64,000 nt of DNA, taken from Pseudohongiella sp. GTDB lineage: Bacteria; Pseudomonadota; Gammaproteobacteria; Pseudomonadales; Pseudohongiellaceae. The position numbers were made by a program, and so were the translations under genes. The stretch covers positions 221,408-285,407 of the forward strand of contig JAUSCD010000015.1 of the NCBI GenBank assembly GCA_030651695.1, given 5' to 3'. Numbering within the stretch: the stretch's first letter is position 1; the number at the start of each line of letters is the position of its first letter. Below are positions 1 through 7,546 of this stretch, piece by piece. A model generated the notes under the pieces. The model saw only the letters and a program-made list of their open reading frames with translations, did no database searches and was not told the origin of the DNA.

Positions 1-92
1 TGGAACAGGAAGTCGCTGACAGCTCTGACGATGCCATTCGCTTCAGGACAGGAAACAGTCAGAACATATTTGTTGCGGTTTTCAATTTTCAT
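1..92 (-). CDS. purU: Formyltetrahydrofolate deformylase PurU, N-terminal fragment
   Basis: This is the first 30 codons of a gene that runs off the left edge. The ATG lies at 92-90 on the minus strand. The visible peptide begins MKIENRNKYVLTVSCPEANG and continues with IVRAVSDFLF. It matches the N-terminal ACT domain of PurU, whose family pattern is YxLTxSCPDxxGIVxAVSxFL. PurU hydrolyses 10-formyl-THF to formate and THF in the cytosol. folD lies 2.5 kb away, so two one-carbon enzymes are neighbours here. The ribosome-binding site is weak. Only the ACT start can be seen, so another ACT-domain protein is possible. Confidence 0.72.
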   Translation of the reverse strand, partial: MKIENRNKYVLTVSCPEANGIVRAVSDFLF

Positions 93-292
93 GATGAATT
101 CAGACAAACTCAATTGGCAAATGACCAGGCGCCGCATAGTAGCATTTTTTATCCGCCAGCAAACCCTGCCCCCCGATCAGGGGGTCTACAAAATCACCCT
201 GTTGACCTAGTCTACGCATGACGAATGCAGAGCCACTCCGGTGTCCTCGGCAAATCAGCTTTTTTATCAGACTGTATTCATGGAGCCATGTG

Positions 293-1336
293 ATGGAAAT
301 TCTCACCAATAAACTGCGCGCTGCTGCGCTAGGCATGACTGCTGCTGCCCTGCTGCTGGGCACCGGTGCTACGCTTGCACAAACTGCTGCGACAATCCCG
401 GCGGGCCTGGAAGGCACTTACTCTCTGACATTCGGCTCTGCACAGCCTGGTTCACCGCTGACAAACGGAACTGCTGTGTCCATGGTAATCGCACCGGGCG
501 GCACCATCTGTATTGCCGACTATGTGCTGGCCAATCCGGTTACTCAAAGTGGCAACACGGCGGAAGCATTCTGGGGCGTGCCCTCACTGGGTATTAAACT
601 GGCGCTTTCGAATATCAACACCGGCAGTTTTAACGAAGTTAATGTGCTCTCGACATCAAACCAGTTTTATGGACAATTCTCAGGCAGCAAAACCAGCAAC
701 TCTACATCCTGTTCATTACTTGGAGGAGCACCACAGAACATCACCAGCATCACTGATATTTTCCGACTGGCCGAGCAGATGTACGGGGACTTGTTCCCGC
801 CGGCAGCAGGCAACAATGCATACCAGATTATTGACGGGTATATTGCCCGCCAGTACACGTCGACAGGCACAGCCATTGGCATCAGAAACGGCACTGTTTA
901 CGTACTGGGTGGCGCGTTCGGCGATACCCCCGTCACAATTGGCACAATTGCCAATACCCTTGCACAACTGACCGGAGGTCCTGTTGTTGAAGAACCGGTC
1001 GTTGATATCCCTAAAGGTGACTACGACCTGACTATCTCCGGAACCGTCGTCACCAGCGGCATATCCACGCCTCTGTCACTGACTATCGAGTCCATTCCGG
1101 CACCAGGTTCGGGAGATATAAATGATCTGGAAGATCAGGTACGGAAGGCATTTAAAGATGTCGAAGGCGTAAACCCTGACATGTTCAACAACTTCCAGAT
1201 CAGCGAAGTCAGCGTGAGCGACAGCCGTGTATTCTTCCGTGCGCAGTTCTCCTCCACAATGGTCACGGCAACACCAATAGGTAACATCACAACCAACATC
1301 AGCTACAACCTGACTTATGAATATCTGAAAAAGTAA
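293..1336 (+). CDS. Exported protein of unknown function, two-part
   Basis: I do not recognise a named family. The ATG at 293 is preceded by GGAG seven bases upstream, so I prefer it to in-frame starts further upstream. The 347-residue product opens with a signal peptide (about residues 1-30, ending TGATLAQ). The N-terminal half is rich in G, S, T and N. It then shows DIFRLAEQMYGDLFPPA, followed by a segment ending YTSTGTAIGIRNGTVYVLGG. That pattern recurs in surface proteins of Beta- and Gammaproteobacteria, usually as a YxxTGxxxGV(R/N)xGxVYVLG motif. A short acidic linker (VVEEPVVDIP) leads to a second beta-rich domain. Likely periplasmic or outer surface. A strong terminator follows at 1399. 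Confidence 0.75.
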   Translation: MEILTNKLRAAALGMTAAALLLGTGATLAQTAATIPAGLEGTYSLTFGSAQPGSPLTNGTAVSMVIAPGGTICIADYVLANPVTQSGNTAEAFWGVPSLGIKLALSNINTGSFNEVNVLSTSNQFYGQFSGSKTSNSTSCSLLGGAPQNITSITDIFRLAEQMYGDLFPPAAGNNAYQIIDGYIARQYTSTGTAIGIRNGTVYVLGGAFGDTPVTIGTIANTLAQLTGGPVVEEPVVDIPKGDYDLTISGTVVTSGISTPLSLTIESIPAPGSGDINDLEDQVRKAFKDVEGVNPDMFNNFQISEVSVSDSRVFFRAQFSSTMVTATPIGNITTNISYNLTYEYLKK

Positions 1337-1398
1337 ACAGCAGTACTCTGACGTCAGCACCGAATTTCGATCGCCGGTGCCGGCGGACTGACCTTACC

Positions 1399-1430
1399 AA
1401 GGCCGCTGATCCTGTCAGCGGCCTTTTTTT
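1399..1430 (+). terminator. Rho-independent terminator
   Basis: A perfect 11-bp stem (AAGGCCGCTGA / TCAGCGGCCTT) with a 4-5 base loop and a run of T. It ends the transcript of the exported protein at 293-1336. Confidence 0.85.
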
Positions 1431-1521
1431 ATGCTGCCTGGCACGCTATCCTTGGGCTTCAGGCATCGCAATGCGGCGCTCCTGTGGCCGCCGTGTCACG
1501 CCATCAATCGGGAACTTTTAC

Positions 1522-1956
1522 ATGTATTGTGCAGCTGGCGGCTTATCTGTGAGTCGGGTACTGAAACGCATACTGGCAACCGTGTCTGTACTGGCAGGTC
1601 TTGGCCTGATCACCGGCACCAGTGCTCTTGCACAAACACCTCCTGATGTCAGCGGCACATGGCGCGGAACTTTGGTCGCCGCACAGTACGACCCCATTGA
1701 AATTGTCTTTCACATTGAAGGCAGTGCCAGTGGTTACTCCGCCACGCTGGATATACCGGCTCAGGCGCGGACAGGTGTGCGGGTGGACAGTGTCAGCATT
1801 CGAGGTTCGAACATCATGATTAGAATGAATGGCATCCAGGCTGAGTATTATGCTGGCCTGGTGAGGGCTGAAGACGGCATCAGCATAGAGGCACTGGACG
1901 GTGACTGGGGCCAATCCGGTGAACATACCCCCCTGCGCATGTTGCGTGAGCCGTAA
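1522..1956 (+). CDS. Small exported lipocalin-like domain protein
   Basis: 144 residues. The ATG at 1522 has GGGA eight bases upstream. A GTG at 1549 would give a more compact signal peptide and is the main alternative. The signal sequence ends near SALAQ (about residue 38). The mature part starts with DVSGTWRGTL and includes a Q-rich central strand set, GDWGQSG and a final PLRML. This GTWxGxL...GxWxQ...PLxL pattern is the one I know from the beta-barrel-like domain found N-terminal to secreted alpha/beta hydrolases and beta-lactamase-like proteins; here it stands alone. No catalytic residues can be named. Probably periplasmic; function unknown. Confidence 0.65.
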   Translation: MYCAAGGLSVSRVLKRILATVSVLAGLGLITGTSALAQTPPDVSGTWRGTLVAAQYDPIEIVFHIEGSASGYSATLDIPAQARTGVRVDSVSIRGSNIMIRMNGIQAEYYAGLVRAEDGISIEALDGDWGQSGEHTPLRMLREP

Positions 1957-2027
1957 CAAGCCATTTCATTTCCAGGTAGTCCTACCAGAGGCAGCTCATC
2001 GCCACCACCCAGCATGAGGAATACACA

Positions 2028-2447
2028 GTGAAATATCTGCATACCATGGTAAGAGTCAGCGATCTCGAGGCCTCACTTGATTTCTACTGCCATAAGCTTG
2101 GACTGACCGAGCTCAGCCGCAGGGAGAGTGAACAAGGGCGCTTTACGCTGGTATTCCTTGCGGCGCCGGGTGATGAAACGGCCCAGATTGAACTCACCTA
2201 TAACTGGGATCCGGAAGTGTATGGCGAAGGCCGCAATTTTGGACATCTGGCTTATCAGGTAAACAATATCTATGAGGTCTGCGCCCGTCTGCTGAAAAAT
2301 GGCGTCACGATCAACCGACCGCCACGTGATGGTCGCATGGCATTTATACGCTCTCCGGATAATATCTCTATCGAGCTGCTGCAGGCTGGTGCGCCACTCC
2401 CGGCTCAGGAACCTTGGTTAAGTATGCCCAATAGCGGAAAGTGGTAA
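2028..2447 (+). CDS. gloA: Lactoylglutathione lyase (glyoxalase I)
   Basis: 139 residues, a typical GloA length. The start is GTG at 2028 with TGAGGA seven bases upstream. GloA isomerises the glutathione hemithioacetal of methylglyoxal to lactoylglutathione in the cytosol. The four metal ligands expected in this family can be placed at H5 (LHTMVRV), E55 (QIELTYN), H73 (FGHLAY) and E116 (SIELLQ). The spacing fits the short Ni-type bacterial enzyme. It stands alone, 70 bases after the small exported protein and in front of folD, with no visible operon logic. Confidence 0.92.
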   Translation: MKYLHTMVRVSDLEASLDFYCHKLGLTELSRRESEQGRFTLVFLAAPGDETAQIELTYNWDPEVYGEGRNFGHLAYQVNNIYEVCARLLKNGVTINRPPRDGRMAFIRSPDNISIELLQAGAPLPAQEPWLSMPNSGKW

Positions 2448-2620
2448 CCCTTAAGGGCGCCTGACGTATCGGCAATCCCCGGGCGCCGGATATTTTTTTG
2501 CCTGAAGGCATAGAATGCCAGCCTTTTCTTGAGGCACGGGCAGGCCTCGTTTATCATTGCGCACTTTCCCGTACCGGCTCAAAAGCCGGCTCAACACAGC
2601 GTCTTCGCGCAGAGGCCAGC

Positions 2621-3502
2621 ATGCAATTACTCGACGGAAAATACACAGCAGAACAGATCAAGGCGGAGATAGCTGAAGAAGTTGTGCGCATCAAGGCGCG
2701 TGGAGGCAAAATCCCGCATCTGGCTGCAGTGCTGGTAGGTAATGACGGCGCCAGCGAAACCTATGTCGCCGCCAAGGTTACTGATTGCAAACAGGTTGGA
2801 TTCGACTCTACTCTGATCCGTCTGCCAGCTGATATCAGCGAGGAAACCCTGCTGGGACACATTGACCAACTGAACAGGAATCCGGACATCGACGGTTTTA
2901 TTGTACAGGTGCCGCTGCCTGAACATATCGACGAAACCCGCGTGACATTGGCGATTGCGCCTGAAAAAGACGTGGATGGTTTTGCACCAGCCAGTGTAGG
3001 CCGCATGTGCCTCGGTCTGCCTACATTTATCTCGGCCACACCAAATGGCGTGATGGAGTTGCTGAGGCGTTATAACATTGAAACCTCTGGCAAACACTGC
3101 GTGGTGGTCGGTCGCAGCAATATTGTAGGTACGCCAATGTCGATACTGATGTCTCGCAACAGCAATCCCGGCAATGCCACGGTCACGCTGGTACACAGCC
3201 GCACTCCCAATATGGTGGAGATTTGCCAGAGCGCCGACATCCTCATTGTAGCCATCGGAAAACCGGACTTTATAACTGCCGACATGGTCAAACAAGGCGC
3301 CGTGGTGGTAGACGTAGGTATCACCCGGGTGAACGACAGCAGTCGCGCCAGCGGCTTCAGACTGGTGGGCGATGTACACTTTGAGTCTGTCAAAGAAAAG
3401 TGCTCGTTCATTACACCGGTACCCGGTGGTGTTGGCCCGATGACACGTGCATCGTTGTTGCAGAACACTCTTAAAGCACAGACTCTGCGCCCGCAGATCT
3501 GA
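2621..3502 (+). CDS. folD: Methylene-THF dehydrogenase / methenyl-THF cyclohydrolase, Bacteroidetes-like
   Basis: 293 residues. The ATG at 2621 has AGAGG five bases upstream; the open frame extends further left but that part does not look like FolD. FolD interconverts 5,10-methylene-THF and 10-formyl-THF using NADP. Catalytic Y48 and K52 lie in [15 protein letters not shown] at 116-120, the nucleotide-binding GRSNIVG at 164-170 and [10 protein letters not shown] at 266-275. Several blocks differ from enterobacterial FolD and match the Bacteroidetes form: [25 protein letters not shown], the [13 protein letters not shown] insertion, and SGFRLVGDV. Function is secure; the unusual lineage signal is discussed as a finding. 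Confidence 0.93.
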   Translation: MQLLDGKYTAEQIKAEIAEEVVRIKARGGKIPHLAAVLVGNDGASETYVAAKVTDCKQVGFDSTLIRLPADISEETLLGHIDQLNRNPDIDGFIVQVPLPEHIDETRVTLAIAPEKDVDGFAPASVGRMCLGLPTFISATPNGVMELLRRYNIETSGKHCVVVGRSNIVGTPMSILMSRNSNPGNATVTLVHSRTPNMVEICQSADILIVAIGKPDFITADMVKQGAVVVDVGITRVNDSSRASGFRLVGDVHFESVKEKCSFITPVPGGVGPMTRASLLQNTLKAQTLRPQI

Positions 3503-3526
3503 TTCAGCATTTCAAAGGACACCATC

Positions 3527-4723
3527 ATGTTTGAAGCGATCAAGAGTTTACCTTCCGATCCTATTCTGGGTTTGATGGCGGCATACCGTGTCGATAACAA
3601 TCCGCGCAAAATTGATCTTGGTGTGGGCGTGTACAAGGATGAACAAGGCCGCACACCCGTGATGCGTGCCGTCAAACAGGCCGAAACGCGTCTGTTAAAG
3701 AATCAGGATACTAAAACTTACGTCGCTCCAGCCGGCCAGGACAATTTTAATCGGTTGATCGCCGGTCTGATTTTTGGTGAACCCCTGGTCAACAGCCTCG
3801 GGGGCCGACGCGTTACATTTCAAACGCCTGGCGGCTGTGGCGGGTTGCGGCTGGGTGCCGAGTTTCTGCAAAAAGTTAAACCCGGCGCCAAAATAATGGT
3901 GAGCGATCCGACCTGGGCCAACCATATTCCTCTGCTGGGAGAAGCCGGTCTGGAAATCAGTAAGTACCCTTACTACGATTACACCAATCACGCGATCCGT
4001 TTTGATGCCATGATGGACAGCATCAGTAAAGCCGGCGCCGGGGATCTGGTGTTGTTGCATGGTTGCTGCCATAACCCGTGTGGCGCGGATCTCGATCAGT
4101 CACAGTGGCAGGAAGTCACTGCACTGGCGCAGAAAAACGGTTTTACGCCTTTTATTGATCTGGCTTATCAGGGCTTGGGTGATGGCATTGCCGAAGACTG
4201 TTTCGGCGTGCGATTGATGGCAGAAACCTTGCCTGAACTGATTGTGGTCAGCTCCTGCTCGAAGAATTTCGGCCTGTACCGCGAGCGTACAGGCGCCCTG
4301 ACTGTGATCAGCGCCAATGCCGGATCCACTAATGCTGCTGGCAGTCAGATTGCGTCTATTGCGCGCAGCATTTACTCCATGCCGCCGGATCATGGCGCAG
4401 CAGTGGTCAGTGAGATTCTGGGAGACAAGGCACTCAACGCAGACTGGGAAGTGGAATTGGCGGAAGTGCGCAACCGCATTAACGGGCTGCGCACCGAGCT
4501 GGTTGACGCCTTAAAAGCTAAAGGAATCGATCAGGATTTCAGTTTTATTCAGCGTGAAAAAGGTATGTTCTCCTTCCTTGGCCTGAATGTTGAGCAGGTG
4601 CACTCACTGATCAACGACTACAGTATTTATCTGGTCGAATCCAGCCGCATCAATATTGCGGGTATCAATAGCAGCAATCTCGACTATCTGGCGGACAGCA
4701 TCAAAAAAGTGCTGACCGCCTGA
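3527..4723 (+). CDS. Aromatic amino acid / aspartate aminotransferase
   Basis: 398 residues, class I PLP aminotransferase of the AspC/TyrB type. It swaps the amino group between glutamate and an aromatic or dicarboxylic keto acid. Visible landmarks: GVYKDEQGRTPV near the start, CHNPCGAD with N183 (PLP contact), D211 and Y214 in FIDLAYQG, the Schiff-base K246 in SSCSKNFGLYRERTG, and SSRINIAG near the C-terminus with the arginine that binds the substrate carboxylate. AAGGA lies about ten bases before the ATG. It follows folD by 24 bases and may be co-transcribed. AspC and TyrB cannot be told apart from motifs alone, so no symbol is given. Confidence 0.92.
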   Translation: MFEAIKSLPSDPILGLMAAYRVDNNPRKIDLGVGVYKDEQGRTPVMRAVKQAETRLLKNQDTKTYVAPAGQDNFNRLIAGLIFGEPLVNSLGGRRVTFQTPGGCGGLRLGAEFLQKVKPGAKIMVSDPTWANHIPLLGEAGLEISKYPYYDYTNHAIRFDAMMDSISKAGAGDLVLLHGCCHNPCGADLDQSQWQEVTALAQKNGFTPFIDLAYQGLGDGIAEDCFGVRLMAETLPELIVVSSCSKNFGLYRERTGALTVISANAGSTNAAGSQIASIARSIYSMPPDHGAAVVSEILGDKALNADWEVELAEVRNRINGLRTELVDALKAKGIDQDFSFIQREKGMFSFLGLNVEQVHSLINDYSIYLVESSRINIAGINSSNLDYLADSIKKVLTA

Positions 4724-4739
4724 CGTTCGAGGAATGATC

Positions 4740-5171
4740 TTAAACGCGTACAGTCAGTACATCACAGCTGATGCCGTGCAATACGGCATTGGCAGTGGAC
4801 CCCAGAACTGCACGCAACGGGCTGTGCCCATGGCTGCCAATCACCAGCAAATCGGTAGCAGACGATGCCACCAGCTTCTTGATTTCAGTCGCGGGTTTGC
4901 CACTCAGGAAGTGCACGCGGGCTGCAGGCACACCTTGTGCCGCTAATGACTCACGTGCCTTCTCGGCAACGCGTGCCTGGTGTTCCTTTTGGACCTTTTC
5001 AAAATCCCCCATATTGAGCTCATAAGAGTAGCTGCCCAGCAAAGGTTCAAAAACCAGCGCAGCACTCAACTCCGCATTGTTCGCCGCCGCTATCTGCGCT
5101 GCCCTTGCCACAATTTTGCCGGACTCTTCTGATCCATCAATTGCAACCAGTACCTTCTTATAGTCAGCCAT
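4740..5171 (-). CDS. uspA: Universal stress protein, UspA type
   Basis: 143 residues, one Usp domain. It starts YKKVLVAIDGSEES, with the usual D11 after the first strand. Near the end it has GSHGHSPLRAVLGST (112-126), which fits the nucleotide-binding G-x2-G-x(8-9)-G(S/T) motif. Usp proteins are cytosolic and rise under energy or redox stress. Upstream lie two FNR/ANR-like boxes (5262-5275 and 5312-5325); the nearer one is centred about 97 bases from this start. In Pseudomonas several usp genes are controlled by ANR, so oxygen-dependent control is a reasonable inference. It is convergent with the aminotransferase. Confidence 0.9.
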   Translation of the reverse strand: MADYKKVLVAIDGSEESGKIVARAAQIAAANNAELSAALVFEPLLGSYSYELNMGDFEKVQKEHQARVAEKARESLAAQGVPAARVHFLSGKPATEIKKLVASSATDLLVIGSHGHSPLRAVLGSTANAVLHGISCDVLTVRV

Positions 5172-5261
5172 CCTTTGATTCTCCCGTCATTGATTAATTA
5201 CATGTGCTCAGCCTGAGCCATTTCCAGCGCAATCAGCCCGAGCTATTTCTTGCGCAAATAG

Positions 5262-5275
5262 TTGATCCTGGTCAA
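5262..5275. promoter_or_regulatory. FNR/ANR-type box, uspA side
   Basis: TTGAT-CCTG-GTCAA matches 9 of 10 defined positions of the FNR/ANR consensus TTGAT-N4-ATCAA. Its centre (5268.5) lies 50 bp from the centre of the second box. I assign it to uspA because it is the nearer box. Confidence 0.6.
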
Positions 5276-5311
5276 ACAAGCGCATCTCAGCAGACTGCAA
5301 CAATGCGCATT

Positions 5312-5325
5312 TTGACGTGGGTCAA
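5312..5325. promoter_or_regulatory. FNR/ANR-type box, small-protein side
   Basis: TTGAC-GTGG-GTCAA is a perfect dyad and matches 8 of 10 consensus positions. Centre 5318.5. A possible -10 (TATCAC, 5345-5350) lies about where an FNR class II promoter would place it for the small membrane-protein gene at 5412. The -10 is weak. Confidence 0.55.
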
Positions 5326-5411
5326 TAAATTACCACTGGGACAGTATCACGATAGAACCGCAGCTCATAGTCACGTATCAAATTTGGCATTTTCATTACA
5401 GGAGAGCAAAA

Positions 5412-5522
5412 ATGGAAGACAAAATAGTAGCACGCAACATCGGCATGGCCATCGGCGTGATCATTGTGGTTGCCTTTGGACTGGTCACCATTTCAACTAT
5501 CATTGGTAACAGCCTGCAGTAG
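5412..5522 (+). CDS. 36-residue single-pass membrane protein, unknown
   Basis: A short gene with strong coding signs: ATG preceded by AGGAGAG five bases upstream, then 36 codons to TAG. The peptide has a charged head (MEDKIVARN), one hydrophobic helix of about 22 residues (from IGMAIGV to STIIG) and a short tail ending NSLQ. The positive charges near the head suggest N-in topology, but this is uncertain. It lies divergent from uspA with two FNR-type boxes between them, and 29 bases before the convergent end of the DAHP synthase gene. I know no named family with this sequence. By context it may be a low-oxygen-induced microprotein, possibly a subunit or modulator of a membrane complex. Confidence 0.65.
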   Translation: MEDKIVARNIGMAIGVIIVVAFGLVTISTIIGNSLQ

Positions 5523-5551
5523 TTCGCAGGCTGTGTGCTCTCCTGCCGGGC

Positions 5552-6625
5552 TCAGCGACGTCCCGGCAGCACTGCGCGCAATGCACTGGCCATTTTACGC
5601 AGCGCCGCTTCTGTACTTGGCCAGTCAATGCAGGCATCTGTAACAGAAATACCATACTTTATTTCCTCCGGATCTTCCGGTATTGGTTGATTTCCCGCAT
5701 TGATGTGACTTTCCAGCATCACGCCCATAATGGATTTATTACCGGCAATAATCTGCTCAGTGACGCTATCGAGCACTTCCAGCTGCAGCTCATATTGTTT
5801 GCGGGAATTACCATGACTGCAGTCCACCATAATATTTTCAGCGATTGCAGCCTTGCGCAGCTCTTCTTCACACGCTGCAATAAACGGCGCCTCGTAATTT
5901 GGTTCTTTGCCGCCACGCAGAATCACGTGACAGTGCGGATTACCAGAGGTCCTGAAGGCTGCAACTTTGCCGTCTTCAGTCACACTGATGAAAGTATTGA
6001 CTGCACTGGCTGAACGGATAGCATTTACCGCAACCGACAAACTTCCGTCTACATTATTTTTAAATCCTACGGCTGAAGAAATCCCGCTGGATAATTTCCG
6101 GTGTGTCGGTGACTCAGTCGTGCGCGCACCGATGGCAGTCCAGCTCACCAGATCCTGCAGATACTGAGGTGATATCAGGTCAAGTGCTTCTACCGCAATT
6201 GGCAAGCCGAGTTCATTGATGTCCAGCATCAGCTGCCGACCGATGCGCAGTCCATGCTCGATACGGTGGCTGCCATCCAGATACGGATCGTAAATCAGGC
6301 CTTCCCATCCCACTGTGGTGCGTGGTTTTTCGAAATACACACGCATCACTATCATCAGTGTATCTTTCAGCTCGTCGGCCAGCGGTTTGAGCAGCCTGGC
6401 ATAGTCCATGGCAAGTGCGGTGTCATGAATCGAGCATGGGCCGACCACTACTAACAGCCGATGATCTTTGTTGTCCAGAATACCTTTGACGCTGTGGTGC
6501 CCATACAACACCGTTTGCAGTGCCATGCCTTTTAGCGGCATCTCCCTCTTCAGGGCCGCTGGTGCTGGCAGCTCTTCCTGCGAAATGATGTGCAGATTGT
6601 CGACTTCACGCGTTTTTACTGACAT
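5552..6625 (-). CDS. aroF/aroG-like: 3-deoxy-7-phosphoheptulonate (DAHP) synthase, class I
   Basis: 357 residues, close to the 350-356 of E. coli AroF/G/H. It condenses PEP and erythrose 4-phosphate, the first step of the shikimate pathway. Landmarks: GPCSIHD at 62-68 with the metal-binding C64, MRVYFEKPRTTVGWEG, the GARTTESPTHRK loop, and VDCSHGNSRKQY with the metal-binding histidine. Which aromatic amino acid feeds back on it cannot be read with certainty, so isozyme naming is left open. It stands alone, convergent with the small membrane-protein gene and divergent from the exported methyltransferase-like gene. Confidence 0.95.
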   Translation of the reverse strand: MSVKTREVDNLHIISQEELPAPAALKREMPLKGMALQTVLYGHHSVKGILDNKDHRLLVVVGPCSIHDTALAMDYARLLKPLADELKDTLMIVMRVYFEKPRTTVGWEGLIYDPYLDGSHRIEHGLRIGRQLMLDINELGLPIAVEALDLISPQYLQDLVSWTAIGARTTESPTHRKLSSGISSAVGFKNNVDGSLSVAVNAIRSASAVNTFISVTEDGKVAAFRTSGNPHCHVILRGGKEPNYEAPFIAACEEELRKAAIAENIMVDCSHGNSRKQYELQLEVLDSVTEQIIAGNKSIMGVMLESHINAGNQPIPEDPEEIKYGISVTDACIDWPSTEAALRKMASALRAVLPGRR

Positions 6626-6764
6626 AGGGTGATCCCGAAAATGATGACTGACTGTATTCTGGGGGCAGTTGCCCCGTCAATCAAGATTGCCGGGCATTAC
6701 GGTTTACAGCAGGCGACGCAATACAGTAGATTCGTGCTTCGGATTTAACAGGAGTTTATGCACC

Positions 6765-7532
6765 ATGCCTTACACCCCAGCCCTCACGTACGCCCGCAAA
6801 TTTGCCTGCATGGGACTGATGCTGGCCAGCAGCCTGAGTTTTGCTGCCGATGCCAGCTTTGAATCAACCCGCAACAAACTTTGGATGGCAATGGAAGGAC
6901 CCGCACGAAGCCAGGCTGAAATTGCCCGTGATCTGGTCGAGCGTAAACCTGTCGAAACGCTGGAATTCTTCCGGTTCCGCGACAACATGCGGGTAATGGA
7001 ACTGATACCAGGCGCAGGCTGGTATACCAAGATCCTTGCCCCGACTTTGCGTGGCAGTGGCAAGCTCTATCTGGCAATTGGTACCGATAGCGTTGAAGAG
7101 CAGGTGCTGACCCAGCCAGGTTTTGACGAAGTTGAAGTACTGCGCTTGCCGGAAGGTATGACGTTGCGCAATTTGTCAGCGTTCGAATTTGACGTGACTG
7201 ATCTTGATATGGTGCTGACTTTCCGCAACCTTCACAACATGAGCGAAGAAAGCCGTAAAGTGCTGAATGACGCTGTGTTCAAAGCCCTGAAGCCCGGGGG
7301 CTTGTATGGCGTGAAAGATCATACCCGTCGCCATCTGGAAGCAGACAACCGGGAAAACGGCCGCCGTCTTGATCCGGTGCTGGTAATCAAGGAAATTCAG
7401 GACACTGGCTTTGAACTGGTCGACTTCAGCTCACTGCACGCGAGCGAAGCCGACGCTTTGAATCTGGAAGTAGGCCACGAATCAGTGACCGGTCGTACTG
7501 ACCGTTTTACCCTGCTGTTCCGCAAGCGCTGA
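6765..7532 (+). CDS. Exported methyltransferase-like protein (COG4798 type)
   Basis: 255 residues from the ATG at 6765, with AGGAG ten bases upstream. An N-terminal signal peptide (hydrophobic MGLMLASSLSFA, cleavage near residue 28) precedes a Rossmann-type methyltransferase fold. Motif I is MELIPGAGWYTKILAP (78-93), a variant seen in predicted methyltransferases of the COG4798 group; ALKPGGLYGVKDH is the later fold marker. SAM is not known in the periplasm, so the signal peptide makes enzymatic function puzzling. A second, different exported methyltransferase-like gene lies at 24460-25200. Substrate unknown. Confidence 0.82.
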   Translation: MPYTPALTYARKFACMGLMLASSLSFAADASFESTRNKLWMAMEGPARSQAEIARDLVERKPVETLEFFRFRDNMRVMELIPGAGWYTKILAPTLRGSGKLYLAIGTDSVEEQVLTQPGFDEVEVLRLPEGMTLRNLSAFEFDVTDLDMVLTFRNLHNMSEESRKVLNDAVFKALKPGGLYGVKDHTRRHLEADNRENGRRLDPVLVIKEIQDTGFELVDFSSLHASEADALNLEVGHESVTGRTDRFTLLFRKR

Positions 7533-7546
7533 GTAAAGCAGCAAGA

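Noticed and set aside
2627..3379. A 250-codon open frame on the minus strand
   Set aside because: It lies entirely antisense to folD and shows no domain.
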